The notes: a model not told the origin generated them from the letters alone. A stretch of 64,000 nucleotides of DNA from Candidatus Moraniibacteriota bacterium (GCA_030645735.1 JAUSNP010000005.1:1-64000); one strand, 5' to 3'. Shown: positions 15,993 to 25,374, numbered from the stretch's first letter. Made by a program: numbers and translations.

Positions 15993-16274
15993 ATGAACAA
16001 TCAAACTTTGGGACTGCTAGCTTTTTTCGCAATCGTGAATGTGTTGGCTTTTGTGATCATGCTGTGGGACAAGATGCAATCACGGAAAAAAGACGCTGAA
16101 CGAATTTCTGAGGGCATGTTGTTTTTTATGGCCACCATTTTTGGTAGTGTCGGCGTGTTGGCCGGCATGTTTGCTTTTCGACACAAAACCCAGAAATGGT
16201 ATTTTCTGATGGGCATTCCAATGCTTATCGCAGAAAATTGCGCACTGCTCTATTTGATATACGAAAAAATCTAA
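15993..16274 (+). CDS. DUF1294 family membrane protein
   Basis: 93 residues with three transmembrane segments. ML.WDKMQSRKKDAERISEGML, GSVGVLAGMFAFRHKTQKWYF match the DUF1294 pattern (DK..A, RIPE-like, FRHKT.K..F). Function unknown. Six bases after the Nudix gene. Confidence 0.8.
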   Translation: MNNQTLGLLAFFAIVNVLAFVIMLWDKMQSRKKDAERISEGMLFFMATIFGSVGVLAGMFAFRHKTQKWYFLMGIPMLIAENCALLYLIYEKI

Positions 16275-16286
16275 AGACAATTTTTT

Positions 16287-16568
16287 ATGTATTTTCTCTA
16301 CATTTTGCAATGCGCTGACAAAAGCTTCTATACTGGCATCACCACGGATGTGGCGCGGCGCATCGAAGAGCACAACACTTCCGAACTAGGTGCGCGCTAC
16401 ACGCGTGGGCGCCGGCCGTGCAAAGTTGTTTTCATCAAAGAGTTTGCCAATCGTTCCACTGCTTCCATCGAAGAAGCGCATGTGAAAGCCCTGTCACGTG
16501 CCAAGAAAACAGAACTCATCAAAAAGCATCATCGTTTCACCAAAGCGCATTTGCATGACATGTTTTAG
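16287..16568 (+). CDS. GIY-YIG nuclease-like protein (UPF0213/YhbQ type)
   Basis: 93 residues. The GIY-YIG core is seen as FLYILQCADKSFYTGIT with the catalytic arginine in RRIEEHN, then GARYTRGRRP and a conserved Glu in SIEEAHVKAL. Single-domain members may act on damaged DNA but their role is unsettled. Last gene of the rubrerythrin transcript; the DnaA-box module begins 11 bases later. Confidence 0.88.
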   Translation: MYFLYILQCADKSFYTGITTDVARRIEEHNTSELGARYTRGRRPCKVVFIKEFANRSTASIEEAHVKALSRAKKTELIKKHHRFTKAHLHDMF

Positions 16569-16578
16569 GGTGGTCAAG

Positions 16579-16636
16579 TTATCCACAGAGCAAAACATGA
16601 CAATAATTTATTATAGTGTTATAATATCACTATAAT
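16579..16636 (+). promoter_or_regulatory. DnaA-box/operator promoter module, copy 2 (dinD)
   Basis: DnaA box TTATCCACA (16579-16587), -35 ATGACA (16597-16602), 17-base spacer, consensus -10 TATAAT (16620-16625). The -10 sits in the centre of a 27-bp palindrome: ATTATAGTG (16610-16618), TTATAATAT, CACTATAAT (16628-16636). A bound repressor would cover the -10. Confidence 0.75.
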
Positions 16637-16653
16637 CAAATAAGTCATAAAAT

Positions 16654-17505
16654 ATGGAAAAACAAATAATAACAAAGCTGCACAAGGATTTCGAAAATTG
16701 CGCTCATGAAGAAAACGGCGTTGAATTTTGGTATGCTAGGGAATTGCAAAATTTACTTGGATATGAGAAGTGGGGCAACTTCGAGGGGGTTATTGAAAAG
16801 GCAAAAATAGCTTGTGAAAAGGCCAAGCAAAAAGTTGCTGACCATTTTGCCGGCGTCGGCAAAATGGTTGATTTGGGCTCGGGCAGTAAGCGAGAAGTTT
16901 CGGATATTATGCTCACTCGCTACGCTTGTTATTTGATTGCGCAAAATGGTGATCCGCGTAAAGATGAAATTGCTTTTGCGATGACATACTTTGCAGTGCA
17001 AACCAGAAAGCAAGAAATCGTCGAAGAAAGATTGGCACAATGGGATCGATTGCAAGCACGAGAAAAATTGTCACTTTCAGAAAAAGAGCTTTCTGGAATT
17101 TTGTTTGAACGTGGCGTGGACAATCAAGGCTTTGCACGCATTCGTAGCAAGGGAGACGCGGCCTTGTTTGGTGGCTACACAACTCAGGACATGAAAAATC
17201 GTTTAGGCGTGCCAGACAAAAGACCGTTAGCAGATTTTTTGCCATCCGTGACAATCAAAGCGAAAGACTTGGCCAATGAAATCACCAATCACAATGTCAA
17301 AAAAGATCAGGCGCTTCAAGGTGAAATAGTCATCACACATGAACATGTGAAAAACAATCGAGATGTGCGCAGTCTGTTGGCAAAGAACGACATCTATCCA
17401 GAAAATTTGCCACCCGCAGAAGATACTAAAAAATTAGAACGAAAATTGAAATCAGAAAACAAAAAATTGCCTAAAGTGGTGAAGAAATTGAAAAGTAAAA
17501 AATAA
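16654..17505 (+). CDS. dinD: DNA damage-inducible protein D (DinD)
   Basis: 283 residues. FWYARELQNLLGYEKWGNFEGVI-type start, KAKIACEKAKQ, VSDIMLTRYACYLIAQNGDP and the C-terminal ILFERGVDNQGFARIRSKGD and FGGYTTQDMK match DinD across its length. In E. coli DinD is SOS-induced and inhibits RecA filaments. The C-terminus ends in a Lys-rich tail. Here no LexA box is visible; instead a DnaA-box plus 27-bp operator module controls it. Confidence 0.92.
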   Translation: MEKQIITKLHKDFENCAHEENGVEFWYARELQNLLGYEKWGNFEGVIEKAKIACEKAKQKVADHFAGVGKMVDLGSGSKREVSDIMLTRYACYLIAQNGDPRKDEIAFAMTYFAVQTRKQEIVEERLAQWDRLQAREKLSLSEKELSGILFERGVDNQGFARIRSKGDAALFGGYTTQDMKNRLGVPDKRPLADFLPSVTIKAKDLANEITNHNVKKDQALQGEIVITHEHVKNNRDVRSLLAKNDIYPENLPPAEDTKKLERKLKSENKKLPKVVKKLKSKK

Positions 17506-17515
17506 GTTTAAAAAT

Positions 17516-18250
17516 ATGGAAAAAGAATTTAGGATCAAGGCGAAGGATGGCAAACAGATATATTGCAAGTTGCGCGGGTCATTGGAAAAACCGGTCATTG
17601 TTTTTGTGCATGGTTTCACTGGCCACATGGACGAACATCTTTTCTACAACGCCGCGCGTTTTTTTGAGAAAAAAGGTTTCGCCAGCTTGCGTTTCAATCT
17701 CTATGGTGACCAAGATGACGCGCGCAAATTGCATGAGTGTGATTTGCAAACCCACGCAGCTGATTTGGATCGTGTGGTGAGCTATCTCAAAAAGAAAAAA
17801 GCCCAAGACATTTTCGCCGTCGGACACAGCTATGGCGGACCGACAATCTTCTTGTCAGACACCAAAAACTACAGAGCGCTGGTTTTGTGGGACGCCAGTT
17901 TTCATTTCAAAGCGCTTTTCAAAAACAAAGAATATTCCAAAGAATTGAAAGGCTTTTGCAAAGAGTGGGCTTTCAAATTTTTCATCGGCCAAAAGTTTGT
18001 GACTGAAGCTGAAAAATTGGAAAAAACATTTTGGCAAACAGTTTCTCAAAACAAGGCGCCAACCAAAGTTGTATTGACCGAAAATGGCAATGCGCGCTCA
18101 CCACTCAAGAAAGATTTTTTCACTGCCTTGAACGAGCCGAAAGAAATGCTAGAAATGAAAAAAACCGGCCACACTTTCAGCGAAGACACCGCCGCCGAAA
18201 AACTTTTCCAAGAGACTTTGAAATGGCTAAGGAAGTTTGGCAAAAAATAA
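17516..18250 (+). CDS. Alpha/beta hydrolase
   Basis: 244 residues. The fold is shown by VIVFVHGFTGH (oxyanion strand), the nucleophile serine in GHSYGG and a likely catalytic histidine in KKTGHTFSE near the end; the acid residue may be D in VLWDASF. It resembles serine esterases or peptidases with small substrates; the reaction is unknown. Ten bases after dinD, so possibly in the same transcript. Confidence 0.82.
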   Translation: MEKEFRIKAKDGKQIYCKLRGSLEKPVIVFVHGFTGHMDEHLFYNAARFFEKKGFASLRFNLYGDQDDARKLHECDLQTHAADLDRVVSYLKKKKAQDIFAVGHSYGGPTIFLSDTKNYRALVLWDASFHFKALFKNKEYSKELKGFCKEWAFKFFIGQKFVTEAEKLEKTFWQTVSQNKAPTKVVLTENGNARSPLKKDFFTALNEPKEMLEMKKTGHTFSEDTAAEKLFQETLKWLRKFGKK

Positions 18251-18306
18251 CTCATTGCAAAATATTTTTTCAATGCATCGTTTATTCCAATACTAACTCA
18301 TGGCAT

Positions 18307-18334
18307 TTGCTTTTCGAGCATTCTTTGCTACAAT
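18307..18334 (+). promoter_or_regulatory. Promoter of the PurC-PurE fusion gene
   Basis: TTGCTT (18307-18312), 16-base spacer, extended -10 TGCTACAAT with hexamer 18329-18334. It implies a leader of about 115 nt, beginning with a small hairpin ACCTGC/GCGGGT. I see no known purine or PRPP riboswitch core in it. Confidence 0.55.
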
Positions 18335-18456
18335 AAAAAACCTGCTTTAGGCGGGTGATTTGTACTTTTATATATGCGATCGAGGGCTCTTAGTTTGAGC
18401 AAAAGCTGTTGCCAATGGTGGCGAATAAACAGGTGAAAACGAGGAGGAGGAAAGCG

Positions 18457-19788
18457 ATGGACGAGAATATTGTTGTTGTGGCTAAGGGTAAGACCAAAAC
18501 ACTGTATGAACTTCCGGATCGTCCTGGGGTGGTATTGGTCAGAAGTGGCAATGAGATTACCAAAAACGATGATCCGGATGCTACCAAACTCATGGAAAGC
18601 AAGGCGCTCCATGCAACCTCAACTACGTGCGCGATTTTCTCTTTGTTGAAGGCGGCGGGGATTCCGGTGGCCTTCTTGGAACGAACTTCGCCAACCGAAT
18701 TTCTGGCGCCCAAGTGCAAGATGATCCAACTGGAAGTCATTATGCGTCGTTATGCTCCTTTGAAAAGTAGCTACATTATGCGTCGTCCTGATTTAGAAAG
18801 GGCCGCTGGGGAACTGCCTCATCGTTTCCACCGTCTGATGTTTGAGCTTTTTCTCAAGACGACCAGTGGTGAGATTCGAAATCGGTATGGCGAAGTCGTT
18901 GGCAAGATGCCCAACGATTGCTTGGAAATCGAGCGTAAAAAGCCAGTTGATGATCCATTGCTGGTTGACTGCGCTGATGGGATTTGGGAACTTCGTCACC
19001 CGAAAATCCCAAGTTGGGATGATCGATCGAAATTCGATATGCACATCAATATGGGCGATGTTTTGCCAAATAGTGTGACAGTCGAGATGATCGAGGAACT
19101 GGCTCGCAAAACTTTCCTGGTTCTGGAAGGTGCTTGGTCCCAGCTCGGTTGTCGGTTGATCGATTTCAAGATCGAATTCGGCCTTGGGCCGAACGGTGAG
19201 CTTCTCGTGGCCGATGTTATCGACAATGACAGCTGGCGCCTGCGGGATAGCAATTGGCAGGAATTGTCCAAACAGCTCTTCCGTGATAATGCGGATATGA
19301 GTCAAATCGCTGACAAGTATGCCCTGGTGGCCAATTTGACCAGTCGACTCACCATTCCTCAACAGGCCATTGTGCTGTGGCGCGGATCCAAAGACGACGA
19401 TCTCCCTGAAGTTCCGGTTCTGGCTGGAATTGAAGGGATTAAGATCATTGATTCTGGTCACAAATCCCCGGGTATTTGCCTGTCTTCTCTCGAAGATGTG
19501 TTGGCGACCTATCCTGAGGGTGGTGTGGTGTTGGCACTTGTCGGTATGAGTAATGGTCTTGGGCCGACGCTGGCCGCAAGAACGAGTTGGCCTGTGATCG
19601 GAGTGGCGATAACGGCAGGAAATCATCCAGAAGATGTCTGGAGCAACCTTAGAATGCCAAGGCAGGTTCCGATGGTGACGGTGCTTTCACCAACAAACGC
19701 TGTGTTGGCCGCGCTCAACATTCTGGCTCAGAAAAATCCGGTGGCCTATATGCACAGGCAATATGCCATCGAGAAGCTGGACAAGTAA
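18457..19788 (+). CDS. purC/purE: Bifunctional SAICAR synthetase / AIR carboxylase (PurC-PurE, PAICS-like)
   Basis: 443 residues. Start 18457 follows a strong GAGGAGGAGG; an earlier in-frame ATG at 18409 is upstream of that site. Residues about 1-280 are PurC: GKTKTLYELPDRPG, EFLAPKCKMIQLEVIMRRYA, LIDFKIEFGL and ELLVADVIDNDSWRL (ATP-grasp-like active site). Residues about 285-443 are PurE of class II (animal type): SGHKSPG, GMSNGLGPTLAARTSWPVIGV and VTVLSPTNA. Order and subtype match vertebrate PAICS. No other purine gene is nearby. GC content is visibly higher (about 52-55% in sampled lines) than the neighbours near 40%, suggesting transfer. Confidence 0.9.
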   Translation: MDENIVVVAKGKTKTLYELPDRPGVVLVRSGNEITKNDDPDATKLMESKALHATSTTCAIFSLLKAAGIPVAFLERTSPTEFLAPKCKMIQLEVIMRRYAPLKSSYIMRRPDLERAAGELPHRFHRLMFELFLKTTSGEIRNRYGEVVGKMPNDCLEIERKKPVDDPLLVDCADGIWELRHPKIPSWDDRSKFDMHINMGDVLPNSVTVEMIEELARKTFLVLEGAWSQLGCRLIDFKIEFGLGPNGELLVADVIDNDSWRLRDSNWQELSKQLFRDNADMSQIADKYALVANLTSRLTIPQQAIVLWRGSKDDDLPEVPVLAGIEGIKIIDSGHKSPGICLSSLEDVLATYPEGGVVLALVGMSNGLGPTLAARTSWPVIGVAITAGNHPEDVWSNLRMPRQVPMVTVLSPTNAVLAALNILAQKNPVAYMHRQYAIEKLDK

Positions 19789-19813
19789 GTTTGCAAGCAG
19801 TATTTTTTCTACC

Positions 19814-19853
19814 AAAGCCGGAGGGGTTCAATTGAACTTCCTCCGGCTTTTTT
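19814..19853 (+). terminator. Terminator of purC/purE
   Basis: AAAGCCGGAGG (19814-19824) pairs with CCTCCGGCTTT (19840-19850); the loop GGTTCAATTGAACTT is itself palindromic; T tail follows. Confidence 0.9.
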
Positions 19854-19924
19854 CTTTTTGCCCAAAAGGTGGTTTTGGCGTAGAATTAGGCCAGTTAATT
19901 GTTTAATAATTAAGCATAAAAACT

Positions 19925-20239
19925 ATGTCAAAACAACTCATCAAACAATCTTTCCTGCTAGCTTTGGGCGAAGGGATTTATATTTCCTTGGTGGCACTGC
20001 TCATGTTTGGCGTTCAGAAATGGTTCGGTTCCAAACCCGATCCGGCCGTCATTGCACCAATTGCCTTCCTCTTGCTTCTCGTCATTTCCGCGGCAATTTC
20101 AGGCGCCCTGATCTTGGGCAAACCCGCCATGCTCTATCTCGACGGACAAAAGAAAGACGCGCTCAAACTTTTTGGTCTGACTGTTGGTTGGTTAATTGTT
20201 CTGTTAGTCATTGCATTCACAATCGTGGCGATGCAATAG
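19925..20239 (+). CDS. Small membrane protein, three predicted helices
   Basis: 104 residues. Hydrophobic segments near 10-32, 42-66 and 82-103; basic tail between the last two (DGQKKDALKLFG). No motif. Similar small integral membrane proteins are frequent in this type of genome but I cannot name a family. Monocistronic. Confidence 0.6.
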   Translation: MSKQLIKQSFLLALGEGIYISLVALLMFGVQKWFGSKPDPAVIAPIAFLLLLVISAAISGALILGKPAMLYLDGQKKDALKLFGLTVGWLIVLLVIAFTIVAMQ

Positions 20240-20365
20240 AATTTGGAAAAACTATAGCACCCAGTTGGGGTGGAGGTGAGGGTGAATTGGGGTGGGATAT
20301 TTATTGGTTTTAGTGTAATATAAATATATAGAAAGAATAAGTTTTCTGAATAGTCTTATAATTTT

Positions 20366-22060
20366 ATGGTAGAAATCGAAAGCGAAAAATATAAGGACTT
20401 ATCAAGAGAGGATCTTTTGAAAGTCATTGAAAAAATGGATTCCCGTAAGAAATACGGGCTTATTTGGGATGAGGATAAGGTGAAAGAGCAATTTGAGAAA
20501 GATGCTGTGAATGCTCTGCCGATTTTGAAGGAAATCAGGGGTAAAGAAATTGCTACTAGCCCGGACGAGCCAATAAATATTTTGATTGAGGGCGACAACT
20601 ATCACGCTCTTTCTGTTCTGAATTTCACTCATCAAGGTAAAATCGATGTGATTTATATCGACCCACCATATAATACTGGAAACAAAGATTTTAAATATAA
20701 TGATAGCTATATAGATAAAGAAGATGCATATCGTCATAGCAAATGGCTGTCTTTTATGAATAAGAGATTACGTCTTGCAAAGAGTTTATTAAATGAAACG
20801 GGGGTTATTTATATTTCTATAGACGACAATGAGATTGCCCAATTAAAATTATTATGTGATGAGATTTTTGGTGAAAATAATTTTGTGAATAATATTGCAT
20901 TAAGAGTCAGTCCTCCTAATGGCGTAAAAATGACCCATGCTGATAAGACAATCTTAAAAGAGAAGGAATATGTTTTGGTTTATGCAAAAAATAATAATTT
21001 AGTTTCTTTTGTTCCTCAATTTAAAAAAGCAGATAAGTGGGATAAGCATTTTAACAACTTTATAGTTAAAAACGGAAAAGATTTATCTAAGTGGGAAGTT
21101 GTCTCTCTATCATCAAAATTGAAAGAACTAGAGCTTAATCCAGACTTAGAGGATGTAGATTTTTTGAAATGGGCAAGAGAGAATTCGGATTGCATATTTC
21201 AATCAGTTGGTTTGGCTAAAATTAAGAATATAAAAAAATATAATACAGATAGAATTGTTTCAATAGATAATATGGATAATTATTTTGCGTATAAAGGAAG
21301 ACAAGTGCAATTATTATCTAATAGTATAAAGAAAACAGATAGCGGAGAAACACTATCAAGATTGCTTTGCGACCTGTGGGTTGATATTAGTTTTAATAAT
21401 CTTTTTCAGGAGGGTGGGGTAGAATTTAAATTTGGTAAAAAACCGCAATCCTTAATTAAAAGATTGATAAAACTTAGCACGGGAAAAAAAGATGCAATGG
21501 TTTTAGATTTCTTTGCTGGAAGCGGTTCTACCCTGCATGCTATTTTGGAGTTAAATGGCGAGGATGGGGGAGCCAGAGAATGTATTATTTGTACAAATGA
21601 TGAAGAAGGTATTTGTACTGAAATTTGTTATCCGAGAATAAAAAATGCAATTAAAGGATATGGAAATAAAAAAGGAAATGGTGGAAATCTTAAATATTTC
21701 AAAACTGGTTTTGTAAAAAAGACAATCAACAGAGATGATATGAAAATGAAACTCACTCGAGAGTGCACGGAAATGCTCTGTATTCGCGAAGGTGTTTTTG
21801 ACGAAAAGAAAAAGACCGATGATTATCTGATTTTTGAGCAAGGTGGACGAATTATGGCAGTCTATTATTCTATCGAACGCAAAGGACTCAAGGAACTCAA
21901 AAAAGAACTAGACAAAATGAAAGGCGAAAAAGTCTTGTATTGTTTTACGCTAGATCCGCTAGGTTTGGATAAAAGTGATTTTACGAATTGGAAAGACATG
22001 CAATTGGAGCCAATCCCACAAAAAATATTAGAAGTGTACGAAGAAATTTATGAATATTAA
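20366..22060 (+). CDS. mod: Type III restriction-modification methyltransferase (Mod)
   Basis: 564 residues. Adenine N6 methyltransferase of the beta class, recognised by motif order: DPPYNTG near residue 99 before the SAM-binding motif DFFAGSGSTLHA near 380. The part between holds the target recognition domain. Its stop overlaps the start of res by 11 bases. GC content differs sharply along the gene: the centre (about 20690-21720) is only 23-30% in sampled lines while the two ends are near 40%, a sign that the recognition domain was exchanged. The recognition sequence cannot be predicted here. Confidence 0.93.
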   Translation: MVEIESEKYKDLSREDLLKVIEKMDSRKKYGLIWDEDKVKEQFEKDAVNALPILKEIRGKEIATSPDEPINILIEGDNYHALSVLNFTHQGKIDVIYIDPPYNTGNKDFKYNDSYIDKEDAYRHSKWLSFMNKRLRLAKSLLNETGVIYISIDDNEIAQLKLLCDEIFGENNFVNNIALRVSPPNGVKMTHADKTILKEKEYVLVYAKNNNLVSFVPQFKKADKWDKHFNNFIVKNGKDLSKWEVVSLSSKLKELELNPDLEDVDFLKWARENSDCIFQSVGLAKIKNIKKYNTDRIVSIDNMDNYFAYKGRQVQLLSNSIKKTDSGETLSRLLCDLWVDISFNNLFQEGGVEFKFGKKPQSLIKRLIKLSTGKKDAMVLDFFAGSGSTLHAILELNGEDGGARECIICTNDEEGICTEICYPRIKNAIKGYGNKKGNGGNLKYFKTGFVKKTINRDDMKMKLTRECTEMLCIREGVFDEKKKTDDYLIFEQGGRIMAVYYSIERKGLKELKKELDKMKGEKVLYCFTLDPLGLDKSDFTNWKDMQLEPIPQKILEVYEEIYEY

Positions 22061-24362
22061 TCTCAAAGAATATCAAGAAAGAGCCGTTGATCAGCTCACT
22101 GATAAAGTGAAGGGTCTTTTGGAATTAGATGGCGTTGGTGAGGTGTGTGTTTTTCAGGCTCCGACCGGAAGTGGAAAGACGGTGATGACTGCCAAATTTA
22201 TCGAAGGGCTTATTCGCGAAATGCCAGAAACAGATTTGTGTTTTGTTTGGGTTAGTATTGGCAAAGGTAATCTGCATTTGCAAAGCAAGCATAGTCTCGA
22301 GCGAATTTTTGGTGGCTCGCCAAGAGTTTCTTTGATCGAGGAAGAATTTAATGGTGGACGCGAAAGAATTGTGCGAAATGAAGTTGTAGTGGCTAACTGG
22401 GAAAAATTGCGAACAAAGGATCGAGAATCTGGAGATTGGAAAAATGTTTTAATGAAAGACGGCGAGAAAATAAATTTCCGTGAAGTTTTAGCCAAAACCA
22501 GGGAGCAAAGACAAATTATTTTAATCATTGATGAAAGTCATATTGGAGCAACAGCAGAACGAACTGGCGAACTGCGAAAAGAAATCAATGCGGATGTGAT
22601 TATTGAAATGAGTGCCACCCCGACCATTACGCAGAATGTTTTTGAAATTGTGCGTGTCAATCCATCTGAAGTTATTGAAGAAGGAATGATTAAAAAAGAA
22701 TTGATTATCAACGAGGGCATCAACAAAATTGAAAATGATGAAAAGGATTCACAGGAAGTCGTTTTGGAAATGGCCTTTCAAAAAAGATTAGAACTCAAAA
22801 AATTATTTGAAAAAGAGGGTGTGAATGTTAATCCACTGGTGCTTATTCAAATTCCAACGGCCGAAGCTGGCAAGGATAAAATCGAAGCCGTTCGAGAATT
22901 TCTTGGCAAAAGAAATACTATTGAGCGAAAAAATGGCAATGGAAATGGTAAGTTGGCCATCTGGTTGGCTGATCAAAAATCAGAACAACTTGATTGGATC
23001 TCAGAGCCTGACAATGAAATTGAATTTTTAGTTTTCAAACAAGCAATCGATACTGGCTGGGATTGTCCGCGCGCTCACATTCTCGTGAAATTTCGAGAAT
23101 CACACAGTGAAACTTTTGAAATTCAAACTGTCGGACGGATTTTGCGTATGCCTGAACAAAAGCATTATGAAAGCGAGGATTTGAATCGTGGCTATATTTT
23201 CACCAATGTCCAAAGCATTTTGGTGAAAAAAGAAGAATACAATCCAAATATCATCAAGCACCTCAAAGGTGAGAGAATCAATGATTATAAATCAATGAAG
23301 CTCACTTCGTATTTTAAACAGCGAGTTGATTATGGTGATATAACTTCCAGCTTCACGCCGACATTCGAAAAAGTCGCCAATGAATATTTTGGCCTCAATG
23401 GTGATTATACTCTTTTTGCGGAGTGTGCTGCACTTGTTGAAAAGAAAGGCATTTCTGTCGACGTGAAACATTATGAGCAAGAAATTATTGCAGACACGAA
23501 ATTAGATATGAAATCGTTTGATGAATTGCAAGGGAAAATTACACCCGAAACAATCAAGCGACTGACTATTGCCGGCAACGATTTGGACAATATGTTCAAG
23601 CAGGTCATCAAGAGCAATCTGGGATCATTCCGAGGCGTGAAGCGTTCTGTTTCCCCGATAAAAACAGCTATCTATTGTTGGTTTAAAAAATATTTGGGTT
23701 CTGATAGTTGGAATGAGCCAAGCTTTTTGACTCAAAAAATATTTTTACACAATGGTAACAAAGCGGTTTTCGAAAGAATACTGGTGCAAGCTATTGAAGC
23801 ATATCGAGAAGTGAAAGAAGAAGAAGTTCGCGAGAAGGTCAAGGAAAGCGAAAAATATTATGATTTTGAATTGCCGAAAGAATTATTTTTCAATGATCAC
23901 ACGGATGAACTAGTTGAAGTGAAAAATTACGCCTATGATAAATGTTATCTTGGTAAAGATCGTTCCGAGCCAGAAAAGCATTTTGAAAAATTCTTGGATG
24001 GTAATTCGGAAAAAATTGCATGGTGGTGGAAAAATGGAGAGAATAGGCAAGATTATTTCGGCGTGCGCTATGAATACAAGGGCGAAATTTTCACTTTCTA
24101 TCCTGATTATCTCGTTCAGTTTAAAGCTGGCAATCTTGGAATTTTAGAAGTCAAAGACTCAGGCGATCGTGACGGAGGTGGAAAAACCAAAGCCAAAGCA
24201 GAAGCCTTGCAAAAACATCTTGCAAGTCAAAAAAATGATAAACTTTTTGGCGGTGTTGTAATTGAAAAAAATGGTGATTGGTTGATAAATTCTGAAGATG
24301 TTTATAATTGGGAAAAATGCGAGAATGGAGACTGGGGTGAGTGGAAAATTTTAGAACTATAA
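22050..24362 (+). CDS. res: Type III restriction enzyme Res subunit
   Basis: 770 residues. Superfamily 2 ATPase plus nuclease that with Mod cuts DNA after ATP-driven movement. Walker A FQAPTGSGKT near 35-43, DESH near 172, SATPT, VFKQAIDTGWDCPRAHILV and QTVGRILRMPEQ are seen. The C-terminal PD-(D/E)XK nuclease is present as YPDYLVQF..GILEVKDS. Some family members are near 900-1000 residues, so this is compact but has all required motifs. Co-translated with mod by overlap. Confidence 0.93.
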   Translation: MNINLKEYQERAVDQLTDKVKGLLELDGVGEVCVFQAPTGSGKTVMTAKFIEGLIREMPETDLCFVWVSIGKGNLHLQSKHSLERIFGGSPRVSLIEEEFNGGRERIVRNEVVVANWEKLRTKDRESGDWKNVLMKDGEKINFREVLAKTREQRQIILIIDESHIGATAERTGELRKEINADVIIEMSATPTITQNVFEIVRVNPSEVIEEGMIKKELIINEGINKIENDEKDSQEVVLEMAFQKRLELKKLFEKEGVNVNPLVLIQIPTAEAGKDKIEAVREFLGKRNTIERKNGNGNGKLAIWLADQKSEQLDWISEPDNEIEFLVFKQAIDTGWDCPRAHILVKFRESHSETFEIQTVGRILRMPEQKHYESEDLNRGYIFTNVQSILVKKEEYNPNIIKHLKGERINDYKSMKLTSYFKQRVDYGDITSSFTPTFEKVANEYFGLNGDYTLFAECAALVEKKGISVDVKHYEQEIIADTKLDMKSFDELQGKITPETIKRLTIAGNDLDNMFKQVIKSNLGSFRGVKRSVSPIKTAIYCWFKKYLGSDSWNEPSFLTQKIFLHNGNKAVFERILVQAIEAYREVKEEEVREKVKESEKYYDFELPKELFFNDHTDELVEVKNYAYDKCYLGKDRSEPEKHFEKFLDGNSEKIAWWWKNGENRQDYFGVRYEYKGEIFTFYPDYLVQFKAGNLGILEVKDSGDRDGGGKTKAKAEALQKHLASQKNDKLFGGVVIEKNGDWLINSEDVYNWEKCENGDWGEWKILEL

Positions 24363-24390
24363 TTAAGTGTTGTGAAAATAAGAAATATTT

Positions 24391-24771
24391 ATGAAACAAG
24401 TTAGGTGGATAAAAAATACTCAAAATAATGAATGGTTCGATTTTTTGCGATTAAATCTCGAATCTCCTTATTTTAATGGTAAAGTAGGTATTTACGCTAT
24501 TTGGTATGCCACGCCCTCATCTGCAAAAGTTATAAAAGTGGGAAGTGGAAACATCGCAGAGCGCCTAAAGGACCATAGAGCTAATCAAGAAATAACCAAA
24601 TATTCATCCCTGGGCAGCCTGAAAGTATCTTGGGTTGTTGCAGATTCTAATCCGTTATCTCCAGATGAAATCCAAGGAGCAGAAATCTACCTTGCCAATA
24701 AATACCGTCCGCTAGTTGGCGATAGATTTCCAAATGTACAAGAAATTCCTATTAGTCCAATAAAGAAATAA
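24391..24771 (+). CDS. GIY-YIG-like protein downstream of the Type III system
   Basis: 126 residues. VGIYAIWYATPSSAKVIKVG, then GNIAERLKDHRANQEI with a candidate catalytic Arg, and a late AEIYLANKY..GDRFP give the layout of a GIY-YIG superfamily domain. Follows res by 28 bases, so it may be transcribed with the restriction system. A nuclease role is inferred from fold resemblance only. Confidence 0.55.
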   Translation: MKQVRWIKNTQNNEWFDFLRLNLESPYFNGKVGIYAIWYATPSSAKVIKVGSGNIAERLKDHRANQEITKYSSLGSLKVSWVVADSNPLSPDEIQGAEIYLANKYRPLVGDRFPNVQEIPISPIKK

Positions 24772-24776
24772 ACCCT

Positions 24777-25175
24777 ATGGATATTCTATTGAAAACCTTA
24801 ATTGAGTTAGCCCCAGCGTTAATTGTTGGTATTGTTATTTGGGCACTTGGAGAAAAAGCAATAAAGGATCGAATGAAATCAGATGCTATAAGAGACTTAA
24901 TGGCCTATCGTGGAGATTATGCGTCATCTGATTTTAGGCGATCTTTGAACAAAATTTCAGTGACCTTTCATAATGATCCAGAAATTCGCTCAAAAGTTAG
25001 AAATCTTTATGAGGTTATTAATAATCCGACATTGCCGTCTAAAAGCACGGAAAGAACGATTGTCGGATTAATTTATAGATTGTGTCAAAAAAATGGATTT
25101 AAAGGCTTAACGGAATATGATATAGATCAGGCATTTCCAGAGAATAAACAAAATCCTCAAGAGTCTATTGAATAA
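24777..25175 (+). CDS. Hypothetical single-pass membrane protein (DUF6680-like)
   Basis: 132 residues. One N-terminal transmembrane helix (about 6-25), then a soluble helical part with AIRDLMAYRGDYASSDFRRS, LNKISVTFHND and KVRNLYEVINNP, a pattern I associate with DUF6680-type proteins. Five bases after the GIY-YIG-like gene, so in the same transcript. Possible accessory defence or membrane sensor; function unknown. Confidence 0.5.
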   Translation: MDILLKTLIELAPALIVGIVIWALGEKAIKDRMKSDAIRDLMAYRGDYASSDFRRSLNKISVTFHNDPEIRSKVRNLYEVINNPTLPSKSTERTIVGLIYRLCQKNGFKGLTEYDIDQAFPENKQNPQESIE

Positions 25176-25254
25176 AATATTCAAAAATAAAGAGCACTAG
25201 TAATTGGTCGATACTAGAGGAATTAGAATTTAAATAAACACTAAAAATAATAAA

Positions 25255-25374
25255 ATGACTAAGATAAAATGTGCGGCAAGGCGTGTGGATAAAAAGCCAG
25301 GCGTAAAAACTGTTAAAGTTGAATCGCACAAGAGAAGTGTGCCAAAAAAGATTGGTAAAAAATGTAGTTGCTAG
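25255..25374 (+). CDS. Small basic cysteine-containing protein (39 aa)
   Basis: 39 residues beginning MTKIKCAARRVDKKPG and ending KKIGKKCSC. One third Lys or Arg, three cysteines with a terminal CSC. No strong ribosome site is visible and no homologue is known to me. Support is its open frame in an otherwise empty 530-base interval and its non-random composition. A reverse-strand DnaA box (25284-25292) falls inside it. Confidence 0.35.
   Translation: MTKIKCAARRVDKKPGVKTVKVESHKRSVPKKIGKKCSC

Noticed and set aside
18409..18456. Earlier start of PurC-PurE
   Set aside because: GAGGAGGAGG lies just before ATG 18457 and the extra residues do not match PurC.
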